DNA of 62,345 nucleotides from Actinomycetes bacterium (GTDB lineage: Bacteria > Actinomycetota > Thermoleophilia > BMS3ABIN01), in assembly GCA_021785935.1 (NCBI GenBank), contig JAJYOG010000009.1:1-62345 (forward strand). The letters are read 5' to 3'. Below the pieces are notes generated by a model. The model saw only the letters and a list, made by a program, of their open reading frames with translations. It was not told where the DNA came from and did no database searches. Positions within the stretch are counted from its first letter, which is position 1, and each line of letters begins with the position of its first letter. This document shows positions 34,705 through 43,692 of this stretch, in pieces. The position numbers and the translations under genes were made by a program.

Positions 34705-34768
34705 TTAAGATCTTACCGTAGCCCGCGCAGGCGACATTTCCTGCCGCCGCCCGCGCGGGCTGCGATTA
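34705..34768. other. GC-rich inverted repeat upstream of dnaE
   Basis: AGCCCGCGC (near 34720) and GCGCGGGCT (near 34755) form a 9-bp stem around a loop of about 20 bases. It follows the small membrane gene and could terminate it, although no T run follows. Confidence 0.45.
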
Positions 34769-35101
34769 TTAACTTGCTCCCGCCGGTTTTACCCTGGTCA
34801 GCATGACCACGCCAATGGCGAAGGCTACTACTGCCAGACCGGTGCAGCCGACCTGCATGCCGACATGTTCGGCGCGCGCCGCTAGCCCAATATGGCATAG
34901 TCCCGTGAGAATGATGGGGATGCCCATAATCTCACTGGTAGCAAACCAGTAGACGGCAATAAGAATACCGGCCACTCCGAGGATGTAGCAGATAAGTTTC
35001 ATGGTGTCGTGCTGATTCATCTCCATGAACAGGCAGATGTAGGAAGCGGCGCCGTAAATTGACGCCAGCGCTCCGTTGGCTAACCCACCCTTAAATTGCA
35101 T
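34769..35101 (-). CDS. Small four-helix membrane protein, unknown
   Basis: 110 residues from the ATG at 35101, supported by AGGAG 6 bases upstream; the frame is open to 35218 but without support. Four hydrophobic stretches (about 5-22, 30-52, 55-72 and 78-100) cover nearly all of the protein. No family recognised. It stands between the FAH gene and dnaE and is probably the last gene of the leucine operon or monocistronic. Confidence 0.6.
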   Translation of the reverse strand: MQFKGGLANGALASIYGAASYICLFMEMNQHDTMKLICYILGVAGILIAVYWFATSEIMGIPIILTGLCHIGLAARAEHVGMQVGCTGLAVVAFAIGVVMLTRVKPAGAS

Positions 35102-35203
35102 TTGATACTCCTTTTTCCGGGCTTTTCGAGCGGCGGGAGCCTCCTGGCAGCGCCGTCGCTCCTCCAGGTAAAATTCGATGGAGAGCAGGCAAATTCCTTG
35201 TCC

Positions 35204-35227
35204 CAATTTCGGGGACACAATACTTAA
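35204..35227. repeat. 24-bp dispersed repeat, copy 2
   Basis: Identical to 6451-6474. Read on the minus strand, it provides the TAA stop codon of the FAH-family gene and so defines its C-terminus. The local context is otherwise unique, which indicates an inserted or REP-derived element rather than a coding repeat. Confidence 0.78.
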
Positions 35228-35880
35228 TTATCCGGTTCGGCTCCGCCCTTTCCAATACCTGAGACTACCCTGTTTTTCAACTTCCCGATGCCGGCGATGC
35301 ACACAGCCACTTCATCCCTGGCCGTTAGTGGCCCCACTCCTGGCGGCGTCCCTGTGAGAATGACGTCATGGGGCTCGAGTGTCATGATGCCGGAAATGAA
35401 AGCCACCAGCTCCAGGGGAGAAAAAATCATATCGCCAATGGCGGCGCTCTGTTTTACCTCCCCATTTAGCAGCAGCTGGACCAGTGCATCCTGCTCCGGA
35501 GGTTCGGTCTCTACCCAGTTTCCCAGCGGACAGAAGGTGTCAAAACCCTTCGAGCGCGTCCACTGCCCGTCGCTGCGTTGCAGATCCCGCGCGGTGACAT
35601 CGTTGGCGCAGGTATATCCCAGGATGCAGTCGCTGGCCTCCTCCACCTTGAGGCCTTGAGCGGTTCTCCCTATTACGACAGCCAGCTCGGCCTCGTAGTC
35701 AACCTGAATCGAGGCCCCAGGCAGAACAATGGCGTCACCCGGTCCGATCACCGACGAAGGAGGTTTCATGAAGAGCACTGGTTCCTCAGCCAGCTCCATC
35801 CCCAGCTCGGCTGCATGTGACCGGTAGTTCAGGCCGACGGCGATGATCTTGCCGGGAGGTTGTAGGTCGAGGTGCGCCAA
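35224..35880 (-). CDS. Fumarylacetoacetate hydrolase family protein
   Basis: 218 residues of the FAH family: IIAVGLNYRSHAAELGMELA, the metal-binding VDYEAELAVVIGR (Glu-x-Glu), CANDVTARDLQRSDGQWTRS and VILTGTPPGVGPL. Members hydrolyse or decarboxylate acylpyruvates or oxaloacetate. It follows cimA in the same direction (20-base gap), so it may remove keto-acid by-products of the branched-chain pathway, though this is inference. The last residues (EPDN) and the stop fall in the 24-bp repeat, so the natural C-terminus may be slightly altered. Confidence 0.92.
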   Translation of the reverse strand: MAHLDLQPPGKIIAVGLNYRSHAAELGMELAEEPVLFMKPPSSVIGPGDAIVLPGASIQVDYEAELAVVIGRTAQGLKVEEASDCILGYTCANDVTARDLQRSDGQWTRSKGFDTFCPLGNWVETEPPEQDALVQLLLNGEVKQSAAIGDMIFSPLELVAFISGIMTLEPHDVILTGTPPGVGPLTARDEVAVCIAGIGKLKNRVVSGIGKGGAEPDN

Positions 35881-35900
35881 CAGGAAACCGCCAAGTAGCT

Positions 35901-37499
35901 CTAGCGGCGCCGGTGGCGTTTGATCAGCCCGTATTCAATACCATCCACCAGGGCTTCCCAGCTCGCCTCGATGATGTTTTCCGAAACGCCGATCGTGCCC
36001 CAGGTGTCCTGGCCATCACTGGAATCCAGGAGCACGCGCGTAACGGCGCCGGTACCTTTATGCTCGTTTAAAATACGCACTTTATAGTTGATCAGATGGA
36101 TGCGCGACAGCTCATCCATAAATTTCGGAAACCTGGCCGGTAAAAGTTTTCTCAACGCGATATCCAGGGCATTGACGGGACCGTTGCCCTCGGCGAAAGC
36201 GATCGGCAGCTCGCCGCCGCCGTTTCCCTTGAGGACGATTTTGGCTTCGCTGATGACGGCGCTCTTTCGTTTCTGAACGATAACGCGAAAGTTGTCCAAC
36301 TCGATGATGGGTTTATGCAGCCCCAGTTCACGGCGCAGGAAAAGTTCCAGGGAAGCATCCGCGACTTCATAATGATAGCCGGCATGCTCTTTCTCCTTGA
36401 GCCGCTTGAGCAGGCGGCCCAGCTCACTCCCGCGTCCTTCCGCGGAAAGGTCGATGCCCATCTCGGCTGCCTTTTTAAGTACGGTGGCCTTTCCGGCAAG
36501 CTCGCTCACCAGAATGCGCTGCTTGTTTCCCACCAGCGCTGGGTCCACATGCTCGAAGGTCCTGGCGTCCCTGAGGGCCGCGCTCACGTGCAGCCCACCC
36601 TTGTGCGCGAAAGCATTCTCACCCACGTAGGGCTGATGCGGCTCCGGGCTTATATTGGTAACTTCAGCAACGTAATGAGAGGTCTCGGTCAACTCCGCCA
36701 GCCGATGGTCGCTGACGCAGTCGAGCCCCATCTTGAGTTTAAGCGCCGGCATGACGGAGATCAGGTTGGCATTGCCACAGCGCTCGCCATACCCATTGAC
36801 GGTTCCCTGAACCTGGGCCGCACCAGCCTCGACCGCCTCCAGTGTTACCGCCACCGCGCAATCGGCGTCATTATGGGCATGTATGCCGACCGGCACACTC
36901 AGACTCTCGACAACATGCCGGACCACTTCGGCGGCCCTGGAAGGCAGCGTGGCGCCGTTGGTGTCACACAAAACGACCCTGGTCGCTCCGCCGCCAACCG
37001 CGGCTTTAAGCGTGCTCATAGCATATTCGGGATCGTCGTTGAATCCGTCAAAGAAATGCTCGGCATCATAAAAGACCTCGCGGCCCTTACCCGCAAGATA
37101 GCCAACAGTCCCTTCGATCATCTTTATATTTTCCTCAAGGCCAACCCTCAGCACCTTTTGTGTGTGCAGCTTCCAGCTTTTGCCGACGATCGTGACTACC
37201 GGCGTATCCACCTTGAGCAGCTGTTTGAGCAGCGGATCCTGATGCGGCCTGGCGCCCCGCTTGTGCGTCATGCCGAAAGCGGCCAGCCTGGCGGTGCGCA
37301 GCCTGCGGTTAGCCATTTTTTGATAAAACTCCACATCCTTGGGATTGGAGCCAGGAAAGCCGCCTTCAATGTAATGCACGCCAAGGCGGTCCAGCCGCAA
37401 GGCGATCTGGATCTTCTCATCCACGGAAACGCTCATGCCTTCTCGCTGCATGCCGTCCCGCAGGGTCGTATCGTATATTTCAATGCGCTTTTTCGACAT
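35901..37499 (-). CDS. cimA: (R)-citramalate synthase
   Basis: 532 residues. It condenses pyruvate and acetyl-CoA to citramalate, giving a threonine-independent route to isoleucine. N-terminal HMGL-like barrel: IEIYDTTLRDGMQREGMSVS, YIEGGFPGSNPKD, HAHNDADCAVAVTLEAVEAG and NGYGERCGNANL; C-terminal LeuA-like regulatory domain ending with the EASWEALVDGIEYGL segment. The GGFPGSNPKD sequence and length separate it from LeuA. Downstream LeuC/LeuD/LeuB can process citramalate, which explains its position in the leu operon. Confidence 0.94.
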   Translation of the reverse strand: MSKKRIEIYDTTLRDGMQREGMSVSVDEKIQIALRLDRLGVHYIEGGFPGSNPKDVEFYQKMANRRLRTARLAAFGMTHKRGARPHQDPLLKQLLKVDTPVVTIVGKSWKLHTQKVLRVGLEENIKMIEGTVGYLAGKGREVFYDAEHFFDGFNDDPEYAMSTLKAAVGGGATRVVLCDTNGATLPSRAAEVVRHVVESLSVPVGIHAHNDADCAVAVTLEAVEAGAAQVQGTVNGYGERCGNANLISVMPALKLKMGLDCVSDHRLAELTETSHYVAEVTNISPEPHQPYVGENAFAHKGGLHVSAALRDARTFEHVDPALVGNKQRILVSELAGKATVLKKAAEMGIDLSAEGRGSELGRLLKRLKEKEHAGYHYEVADASLELFLRRELGLHKPIIELDNFRVIVQKRKSAVISEAKIVLKGNGGGELPIAFAEGNGPVNALDIALRKLLPARFPKFMDELSRIHLINYKVRILNEHKGTGAVTRVLLDSSDGQDTWGTIGVSENIIEASWEALVDGIEYGLIKRHRRR

Positions 37500-37971
37500 C
37501 TTTCCTGATTACGCTAAGAGTCTTTTTTGCCAGGATATTATGCATCGGCCTGACAAATAGCCAATAAAACCTCTGTGCCATATTGGGGTTATCGGAGGTC
37601 AACGCCAACGAGAGCCTGGAGCCGCGCCCTTCCGAATCCATCAGATAACCCGCATTCAGGTTGAAGAGAACTGTTCTCAACGAAAAGAAATATTTACGGC
37701 CAACCTCAGCTTCGGTGAGCACAAACGGGCCAAACGAGCCGCCGATAGCCAGCGGCTTCTTCATGTTACTTATGGCCATCCGATAGTAACTTTTGGAAAA
37801 CAATATCTTGATCCCCCGCTTGAAGCCGCCGATCAAAAAGATCCTCACCGCCAGCAGCGGCCACCTCTCGAGCGCCCTGAAGACCGGGAACTTATTGGGC
37901 ATGCTCTCGATATGCCCATATACCTCTTCGGCGCTTGCGTCTATCCAGATTGAATGGCTGCTCTCAATCAC
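37480..37971 (-). CDS. SRPBCC-fold protein
   Basis: 163 residues beginning IESSHSIWIDASAEEVYGHI, the first strand and helix of START/SRPBCC ligand-binding folds, and ending in a long C-terminal helix (WLFVRPMHNILAKKTLSVIR). The family binds hydrophobic ligands or acts as polyketide cyclase; none of these can be assigned. It overlaps the start of cimA by 20 bases and follows ilvE, so it is inside the branched-chain operon, an unusual companion. Confidence 0.75.
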   Translation of the reverse strand: MIESSHSIWIDASAEEVYGHIESMPNKFPVFRALERWPLLAVRIFLIGGFKRGIKILFSKSYYRMAISNMKKPLAIGGSFGPFVLTEAEVGRKYFFSLRTVLFNLNAGYLMDSEGRGSRLSLALTSDNPNMAQRFYWLFVRPMHNILAKKTLSVIRKDVEKAH

Positions 37972-38010
37972 AAAACTGAGCCGGTTAAGCTACTCCAGAG
38001 CCCCGGCTGA

Positions 38011-38925
38011 TCACACCCATTCCAGATAGCTGCCGTATTTATCGTTCTCACCCTTGATAATCCCGTAAAAGATCTCCTGTATCTTCTTCGTGATCGGCCC
38101 CGGCTCGCCGATGACGCGGTCATCGACCTCGCGCAGCGGCACGATCTCGGCCGCCGTGCCGGTCAGAAACGCTTCATCGGCAACATAGAGATCGGAGCGC
38201 ACCATGATTTTCTGCTCCAACGGTATACCCTCGTCCTTGCAGATCGTGAATACCGTATCCGCGGTGATGCCCTCAAGGACGTCGCAGGACGTCGGCGGCG
38301 TCGCCACGACGCCGTTCCTGATCACAAACAGGTTTTCCCCCGATCCCTCGGAAAGGTTGCCATCATCGTCGAGCAGGATGGCCTCCTCGTAGCCGGCCTT
38401 GACCGCCTCCACTTTGGCCAGGCTGGAGTTCAGATACTGCCCTGTGGCTTTGGCCGCGGGCGGCATGCTGTTGGGGCCGAAGCGCCGGAAAGATGAGATC
38501 TTGGCGCGGATGCCGTGCTTGATCCCGTCATCTCCCAGATAAGTTCCCCAGGGCCAGACAGCAATGGCGACGTCGACCGGAGCATGCAGCGGGAAGAGCC
38601 CCATCTCACCATAGCCGCGGTAGACGATCGGCCGGATATAACAGCTCTCGAGATCGTTGGCCTTGATGACGTCCTTTGTCGCCTGCACCAACTCCTCGAC
38701 GCTGAAGGGAACATCCATCAGATAGATCTTGGCGGATCGGATCAACCGCTCGATATGCTCCGTCAGTCGGTAGACATGAGTCCCTTTTTTGGTGTCATAA
38801 GCCCTGATACCCTCAAAAACTCCCGAGCCATAATGCAGCGCATGGGTGAGCAGATGCACCTGGGCATCCGCCCAATCAACGAGCTCCCCGTTCATCCAGA
38901 TTTTTGAAACTTCCGTTATCGGCAT
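38011..38925 (-). CDS. ilvE: Branched-chain amino acid aminotransferase
   Basis: 304 residues of fold-type IV PLP enzymes: WMNGELVDWADAQVHLLTHA, GSGVFEGIRAY, LAKVEAVKAGYEEAILLDDD (the Lys of LAKVEA binds PLP) and LSEGSGENLFVIRNGV. It performs the final transamination for leucine, isoleucine and valine. AGGAG lies 7 bases before the ATG at 38925. It fits directly after leuB. Confidence 0.95.
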   Translation of the reverse strand: MPITEVSKIWMNGELVDWADAQVHLLTHALHYGSGVFEGIRAYDTKKGTHVYRLTEHIERLIRSAKIYLMDVPFSVEELVQATKDVIKANDLESCYIRPIVYRGYGEMGLFPLHAPVDVAIAVWPWGTYLGDDGIKHGIRAKISSFRRFGPNSMPPAAKATGQYLNSSLAKVEAVKAGYEEAILLDDDGNLSEGSGENLFVIRNGVVATPPTSCDVLEGITADTVFTICKDEGIPLEQKIMVRSDLYVADEAFLTGTAAEIVPLREVDDRVIGEPGPITKKIQEIFYGIIKGENDKYGSYLEWV

Positions 38926-38954
38926 GAGACTCCTTTCATGGGCGGCGGTATCCC

Positions 38955-40013
38955 TTAGCCCTTGCTGACTCTCTCGGCCACCATATCGCCTATTTCGATT
39001 GTCGAGTAGCCCGTCCTGCCCACCGCCAGGCTTTCCAGTTTATTCGCGGTTACATCGGTGATGGCGGCTTCAACCGCGGCCCCGGCCTCATTTTCGCCCA
39101 GAAACTCGAGCATCATCTGCGCCGCCGCGATGGCCGCCAGCGGATTGATTACATTTTGGCCGGTATACTTCGGCGCCGAACCGCCGATCGGCTCGAACAT
39201 CGACACACCTTCGGGATTGATATTGCCACCGGCGGCGATGCCCATGCCACCCTGGATCATGGCGCCGAGATCGGTAATTATATCCCCGAAAATGTTGTCC
39301 GTGACGATTACGTCAAACCATTCCGGATTCTTGATGAACCACATGCAGATAGCATCAACGTGCGCGTAATCGGGAGTAACGCCGGGATAATCCGGCGCCG
39401 TTTCGTTAAAGGTCCGCATCCACAGATCCTGTGAATAATTAAGCACGTTGGTCTTGCCGCAAAGCGTCAGCTTGTTGTCCTTACCGCGGCGCTGGCAATA
39501 ATCAAACGCATAGCGAATACACCGCTCAACGCCCTTGCGCGTATTGATACTCTCCTGGATCGCCACCTCGTCCGGCTTTCCCTTTTTCAGGAAGCCGCCG
39601 GCGCCGACATACAGGCCTTCGGTGTTTTCCCGCACCACGACGAAGTCGATATCTTCCGGGCCCTTATCTTTCACCGGTGTTTCCACACCGGGAAAAAGCT
39701 TCACCGGCCGCAGGTTGATGTACTGGTCCAGCTCAAAACGCGCCTTCAGCAGGATGCCCTGCTCGAGTATCCCCGGTTTGACGTCGGGGTGGCCGATCGC
39801 GCCCAGAAATATCGCGTCATGCCCTTTTAATTCATCGAGAGCGGAGTCAGGCAATGTCTCACCGGTTTTCAGGTAACGCTCGCCGCCGAAATCGTAGTCG
39901 GTGGTTTCATATTCGAAACCAAAACGCGCCGCGGCGGCCGCCAGAACCTTGAGGCCCTCGCGTACTACTTCCGGCCCGGTGCCGTCGCCGGGCATGACAG
40001 CTATATTATGCAT
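38955..40013 (-). CDS. leuB: 3-isopropylmalate dehydrogenase
   Basis: 352 residues of the isocitrate/isopropylmalate dehydrogenase family: IAVMPGDGTGPEVVREGLKV, ENTEGLYVGAGGF, the catalytic Lys in CGKTNVLNYSQDLW, VTDNIFGDIITDLGAMIQGG and PIGGSAPKYTGQNVINPLAA. The ENTEGLY pattern occurs in several isopropylmalate and methylmalate dehydrogenases that work on both leucine and citramalate-derived substrates. This suits an operon that also encodes CimA. Confidence 0.93.
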   Translation of the reverse strand: MHNIAVMPGDGTGPEVVREGLKVLAAAAARFGFEYETTDYDFGGERYLKTGETLPDSALDELKGHDAIFLGAIGHPDVKPGILEQGILLKARFELDQYINLRPVKLFPGVETPVKDKGPEDIDFVVVRENTEGLYVGAGGFLKKGKPDEVAIQESINTRKGVERCIRYAFDYCQRRGKDNKLTLCGKTNVLNYSQDLWMRTFNETAPDYPGVTPDYAHVDAICMWFIKNPEWFDVIVTDNIFGDIITDLGAMIQGGMGIAAGGNINPEGVSMFEPIGGSAPKYTGQNVINPLAAIAAAQMMLEFLGENEAGAAVEAAITDVTANKLESLAVGRTGYSTIEIGDMVAERVSKG

Positions 40014-40036
40014 TCGATCCTCCGAATCGTCTTAAA

Positions 40037-40546
40037 TCAGGCATTGGCTCCTCCGCTTTGCTTGCGTTTTTTAACATGATTCATCAGGCCTCCTGCCGCC
40101 ACTATCTCCTGCATGAACTCCGGGAAGCGGTCGGCCTGATAGCTCTTTGACTTCGTCAGGTTGACTACTTCGCCTTTCTCGAGATCCACACGCAGCAGAT
40201 CGCCACTCTCGGTCTCGCGAGCCGCTTCAGGGCAGACAAGTATTGGCAGTCCAATATTGATGGCGTTGCGGTAAAATATTCGCGCGAACGATGTCGCCAC
40301 TACACACGAAACTCCGGCCGCCTTGATTGCCACCGGCGCCTGTTCCCGCGACGAGCCGCAGCCGAAGTTTTCCTCGGCGACGATGATGTCGCCCGGCCGC
40401 ACCCGGCTGATGAAATCGCCGTCAATGTCCTCCATACAATGGGCCGCCAGCTCGTCCGGATCATGTGTATTTAAGTAACGCGCCGGGATTATGACATCGG
40501 TATCAACGTCACGCCCGTATTTGTGCGCCGTGCCTTCAAAGATCAT
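40037..40546 (-). CDS. leuD: 3-isopropylmalate dehydratase, small subunit
   Basis: 169 residues from the ATG at 40546 (GGAGG 5 bases upstream; the frame opens at 40576). Motifs of the archaeal-type small subunit: [40 protein letters not shown] and [16 protein letters not shown]. It forms the swivelling domain that completes the isomerase active site with LeuC. It is 37 bases after leuC. Confidence 0.95.
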   Translation of the reverse strand: MIFEGTAHKYGRDVDTDVIIPARYLNTHDPDELAAHCMEDIDGDFISRVRPGDIIVAEENFGCGSSREQAPVAIKAAGVSCVVATSFARIFYRNAINIGLPILVCPEAARETESGDLLRVDLEKGEVVNLTKSKSYQADRFPEFMQEIVAAGGLMNHVKKRKQSGGANA

Positions 40547-40583
40547 ACCGCCGCCTCCTCGTAGTAATGTCCGCATTCATTTT

Positions 40584-41855
40584 TCATGCGGTCACCTCCT
40601 CGGGTACCGCGACCCTGCCGGCAATGGCGGTTGCCGCCGCTACGTACGGCCCGGCCAGATAAACTTCGCTTTCGGTATGGCCCATGCGGCCGACGAAATT
40701 GCGGTTCGTGGTCGAAACGCACCGTTCCCCCGCGGCCAGAATGCCCATATGCCCACCCAGGCAGGGACCGCAGGTCGGCGTGCTCACGGCCACCTCGGCA
40801 TCGATAAAGACATCTATCAGCCCTTCCTTCATGGCCTGCTTATAGACCTGCTGGCTTCCGGGAAAAACCAAAGTCCGCACATCGGGATGAACCTTGCGTC
40901 CCCGCAGCACTTCAGCCGCCATGCGCAGATCCTCGATACGCCCGTTGGTGCAGGAACCGATGACAACCTGGTCGATTTTCAGATCCGCCAGCGCCGATGC
41001 CGGCACGGTATTCGAGGGCAGATGCGGTTTTGCCACCTGCGGCTCGATCGTGCTCACGTCGATATCGATCACACGCGCATACCGCGCGCCGTCGTCACTC
41101 TTCATCATTACCGGCTCGCGCAGCGCCCGGCCGCGGCAATATTCCGCCGTTGCCTCATCGGGCTCGACAATACCGCTTTTGCCGCCCGCCTCAATCGCCA
41201 TATTGCAGATGGTGAAGCGGCCGTCCATGGACAGGCTGCGAATCGCTTCACCGCCGAACTCCATGGCTTCGTACAGCGCACCGTCGACACCGATCATGCC
41301 AATTACATAGAGGATGTAATCCTTGCCGGTAACGAAACGCCCCGGCTCACCCTCAAAGTTGAACCTGATCGTTTCCGGCACCCGCAGCCAAACCTCACCG
41401 GTGGCCATGCCGGCCGCCAGGTCGGTGCTGCCTACGCCGGTAGCGAAAGCACCCAGCGCTCCATAAGTGCAGGTATGAGAATCGGCGCCGATGACAACGT
41501 CACCCGAAACCACTAACCCCTTTTCCGGCAGGATCACATGCTCGATGCCCATGCGCCCGACGTCAAAAAAGTTGGCCAGGCCCTGCCGCCGCGCGAAGTC
41601 GCGCACCAGCTTTGCCTGTTCGGCCGACTTGATATCCTTGTTGGGAACAAAGTGGTCGCAGACAAGCACGACCTTCTTCGGATCCCAGACCTTCTCAATC
41701 CCCGCCGCCTCGAATTCCTTGATCGCCAGCGGCGCCGTAATGTCATTGGCCAGCGCCAGGTCCAGGCGGGCATTGACGAAGTCGCCCGGCCGCACCTCGT
41801 CCTTGCCACAGGCGCGCGCCAGTATTTTCTCAGTTATAGTCATTTCATTGGCCAT
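40584..41855 (-). CDS. leuC: 3-isopropylmalate dehydratase, large subunit
   Basis: 423 residues, the shorter archaeal/homoaconitase-like form. The three 4Fe-4S cluster cysteines are visible in [35 protein letters not shown] and [19 protein letters not shown]. It isomerises 2-isopropylmalate (and probably citramalate) via the unsaturated acid. Its ATG directly follows the leuA stop codon, with no gap. Confidence 0.96.
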   Translation of the reverse strand: MANEMTITEKILARACGKDEVRPGDFVNARLDLALANDITAPLAIKEFEAAGIEKVWDPKKVVLVCDHFVPNKDIKSAEQAKLVRDFARRQGLANFFDVGRMGIEHVILPEKGLVVSGDVVIGADSHTCTYGALGAFATGVGSTDLAAGMATGEVWLRVPETIRFNFEGEPGRFVTGKDYILYVIGMIGVDGALYEAMEFGGEAIRSLSMDGRFTICNMAIEAGGKSGIVEPDEATAEYCRGRALREPVMMKSDDGARYARVIDIDVSTIEPQVAKPHLPSNTVPASALADLKIDQVVIGSCTNGRIEDLRMAAEVLRGRKVHPDVRTLVFPGSQQVYKQAMKEGLIDVFIDAEVAVSTPTCGPCLGGHMGILAAGERCVSTTNRNFVGRMGHTESEVYLAGPYVAAATAIAGRVAVPEEVTA

Positions 41856-43376
41856 CTACTTCACCGTCCCGGCTCTATAAGCATTGTTCAGGGCGCGGAC
41901 ATAAGCCTTGGCGCTGGCTTCCACCACGTCGATTGAAAGCGCCGTGCCCGCGTACGTTTTGTTATTTACTTCCACAACAACGCGAACCTCGCCCAGCGAG
42001 TCCTTGCCCTCCGTCACCGAGCGCACCTGATAATCCTTCAGCTTGCCTTTGGTGCCGACGGCATCGTCGATGGCCTTGAAGATCGATTCCATCGAACCGC
42101 CGGAGAAGCTCTTGCCGCTGAGTTCCTCGCCCTCCTTCTCGATCACAACCTGGCAATTGGGGATGAACCCCGAGCCAGCAGTCACCTCATACGACTTCAA
42201 CTCGTAGATATCGGTGAGTTCGCGCATCTCTTCGCTGACTAGATGTTCCAGGTCGACCGCGGTGATCTGCTTCTTTTTGTCCGCCACCTTCTTGAAGTGG
42301 ACGAAAGCCTGGTTCAGATCTTCTTCGCTTAAGTCGTAGCCCAGCTCTTCCATGGCGGCCTTGAGGGCGTGGCGTCCCGAATGCTTGCCCAGCACCAGAT
42401 CGCTTCTCCCTCTGCCGACACTGGCGGCATCCATGATCTCATAGGTAGTGCGCTCCTTCAGCACTCCGTCCTGGTGGATACCCGACTCGTGGGCGAATGC
42501 GTTCTTGCCCACGATCGCCTTGTTCGGTTGCACTTCGTAACCCGTCAGCTGACTCACCAGGCGGCTGGTACGAGCGATCTCAGCTGTCTTGACGCCCGTC
42601 TTGCGGCCCAGGCTGCGCCAGCGCGTCTCCAGGATCATGACGATCTCTTCCAGTGAAGCATTGCCAGCCCGTTCGCCCAGGCCGTTGATTGCGCACTCCA
42701 CCTGCGTGGCGCCGTTCTCCACCGCGGCCAGGGAATTGGCTACCGCCAGGCCCAGATCGTTGTGGCAATGAACACTGACGGCCACATCCTTGAGCCCGGG
42801 GGCCTTCTTAAACTGTTCCCAGATGAAATCGCCAAACTCAGTGGGAATGGCATACCCCACCGTATCCGGGATATTGATTGTACGGGCGCCTTCGTCAATG
42901 GCCGCCTGCAGCACCTGTGCCAGAAAGTCCGGGTCGCTGCGGGTGGCGTCCATGGCGGAGAACTCGACGTCGTCGCAGAGGCTGACGGCCAGGGCAACCA
43001 TACGCTTGGCCATCTCCAGCACCTCTTCCCGCGACTTGCGCATCTGGTGTTTGAGATGCACGTCGCTGGTGGAAACAAAGGTATGTATGCGAGGCCGTTC
43101 GGCCTCTTTGATGGCGTCCCAGGCGGTGCGGACGTCGTTCTCGATGGCACGCGCCAGGGCGCAGACGGTGACGCCGGAGACACCCTTGGCAATCTTCTCT
43201 ACTCCTTCGAAGTCACCGGGAGATGAGATCGGAAAACCGGCTTCGATTACGTCAACACCCAGCCGCGATAGCTGCTCGGCAATTTCCAGTTTCTCAAAGG
43301 AATTGAGGCTGATACCGGGGGATTGTTCACCATCCCTAAGCGTTGTGTCAAATATGATAATGCGATGAGGATCCAT
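41856..43376 (-). CDS. leuA: 2-isopropylmalate synthase
   Basis: 506 residues from the ATG at 43376 (AGGAG 5 bases upstream; six further codons are open to 43394). Catalytic barrel: [60 protein letters not shown] and [17 protein letters not shown]-terminal allosteric domain after residue 390 ([20 protein letters not shown]), where leucine would bind. First committed step of leucine synthesis and first gene after the attenuator at 43414-43446, so regulated both by leucine feedback and by leucyl-tRNA supply. Confidence 0.97.
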   Translation of the reverse strand: MDPHRIIIFDTTLRDGEQSPGISLNSFEKLEIAEQLSRLGVDVIEAGFPISSPGDFEGVEKIAKGVSGVTVCALARAIENDVRTAWDAIKEAERPRIHTFVSTSDVHLKHQMRKSREEVLEMAKRMVALAVSLCDDVEFSAMDATRSDPDFLAQVLQAAIDEGARTINIPDTVGYAIPTEFGDFIWEQFKKAPGLKDVAVSVHCHNDLGLAVANSLAAVENGATQVECAINGLGERAGNASLEEIVMILETRWRSLGRKTGVKTAEIARTSRLVSQLTGYEVQPNKAIVGKNAFAHESGIHQDGVLKERTTYEIMDAASVGRGRSDLVLGKHSGRHALKAAMEELGYDLSEEDLNQAFVHFKKVADKKKQITAVDLEHLVSEEMRELTDIYELKSYEVTAGSGFIPNCQVVIEKEGEELSGKSFSGGSMESIFKAIDDAVGTKGKLKDYQVRSVTEGKDSLGEVRVVVEVNNKTYAGTALSIDVVEASAKAYVRALNNAYRAGTVK

Positions 43377-43413
43377 TGCTTCTCCTAAAACCATCCAAGG
43401 TTGGATAAAACAG

Positions 43414-43446
43414 AAAAAAGATGGCGGGTTTGCCGCACGGGCAAAC
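43414..43446 (-). terminator. Leucine-attenuator terminator upstream of leuA
   Basis: On the minus strand GTTTGCC / GGCAAAC pair around CGTGC (43446-43428), and six T follow 8 bases later (43419-43414). It sits between the leader peptide stop and leuA. The T-run spacing is long, so a rival stem GCGG/CCGC with a CAAAC-type loop nearer the T run may be the functional terminator. Confidence 0.65.
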
Positions 43447-43448
43447 TA

Positions 43449-43580
43449 CTAAATAATCTCCCCCACTTGGGGGAGGAGAAGCAAGCTCAGGAGGTTAAGG
43501 GCGGCGGGCAGCGCAATACTGCCTCCCGCTGGGGAGGCCTGTTCCCGGGACGTGCGATTGTCCAGAAATGCAGAGGCCAT
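43449..43580 (-). CDS. leuL: Leucine operon leader peptide
   Basis: A 43-codon frame from the ATG at 43580. Residues 28-36 read LNLLSLLLL: seven leucines in nine residues, immediately before a strong hairpin (CTCCCCCA / TGGGGGAG, 43460-43477) and the terminator. This is the arrangement of a leucine attenuation leader. The ATG is about 10 bases after the -10 element, so the transcript is probably leaderless, as in several actinobacterial attenuators. A 7-bp hairpin GCCTCCC/GGGAGGC (43521-43538) lies inside the peptide region and could be one of the alternative stems. Confidence 0.75.
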   Translation of the reverse strand: MASAFLDNRTSREQASPAGGSIALPAALNLLSLLLLPQVGEII

Positions 43581-43589
43581 TAGGGGACT

Positions 43590-43618
43590 ATGATATTGAA
43601 GTTCGCGCAAGATTTCAA
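43590..43618 (-). promoter_or_regulatory. Promoter of the leu operon
   Basis: Minus strand TTGAAA (43618-43613), 17-base spacer, TATCAT (43595-43590). Predicted start near 43583, practically at the leader peptide ATG. This is the best promoter match seen near an operon in this window. Confidence 0.7.
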
Positions 43619-43692
43619 CTAATGGGAACTCGGGGTGACAATTACCCCGGGCTTTGATGACGAGAGCGGCAGCCGGGTTTTGCTGGAAATGA

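Noticed and set aside
36315-37508. Open frame of 397 codons on the plus strand
   Set aside because: Entirely antisense to cimA, whose family motifs are unmistakable.
40491-41516. Open frame of 341 codons on the plus strand
   Set aside because: Antisense to leuC/leuD; high GC third-position shadow without domains.
43449-43692. Possible T-box upstream of leuA
   Set aside because: The T-box core (AGGGTGGNACCGCG) is absent, while a Leu-rich leader peptide explains regulation better.
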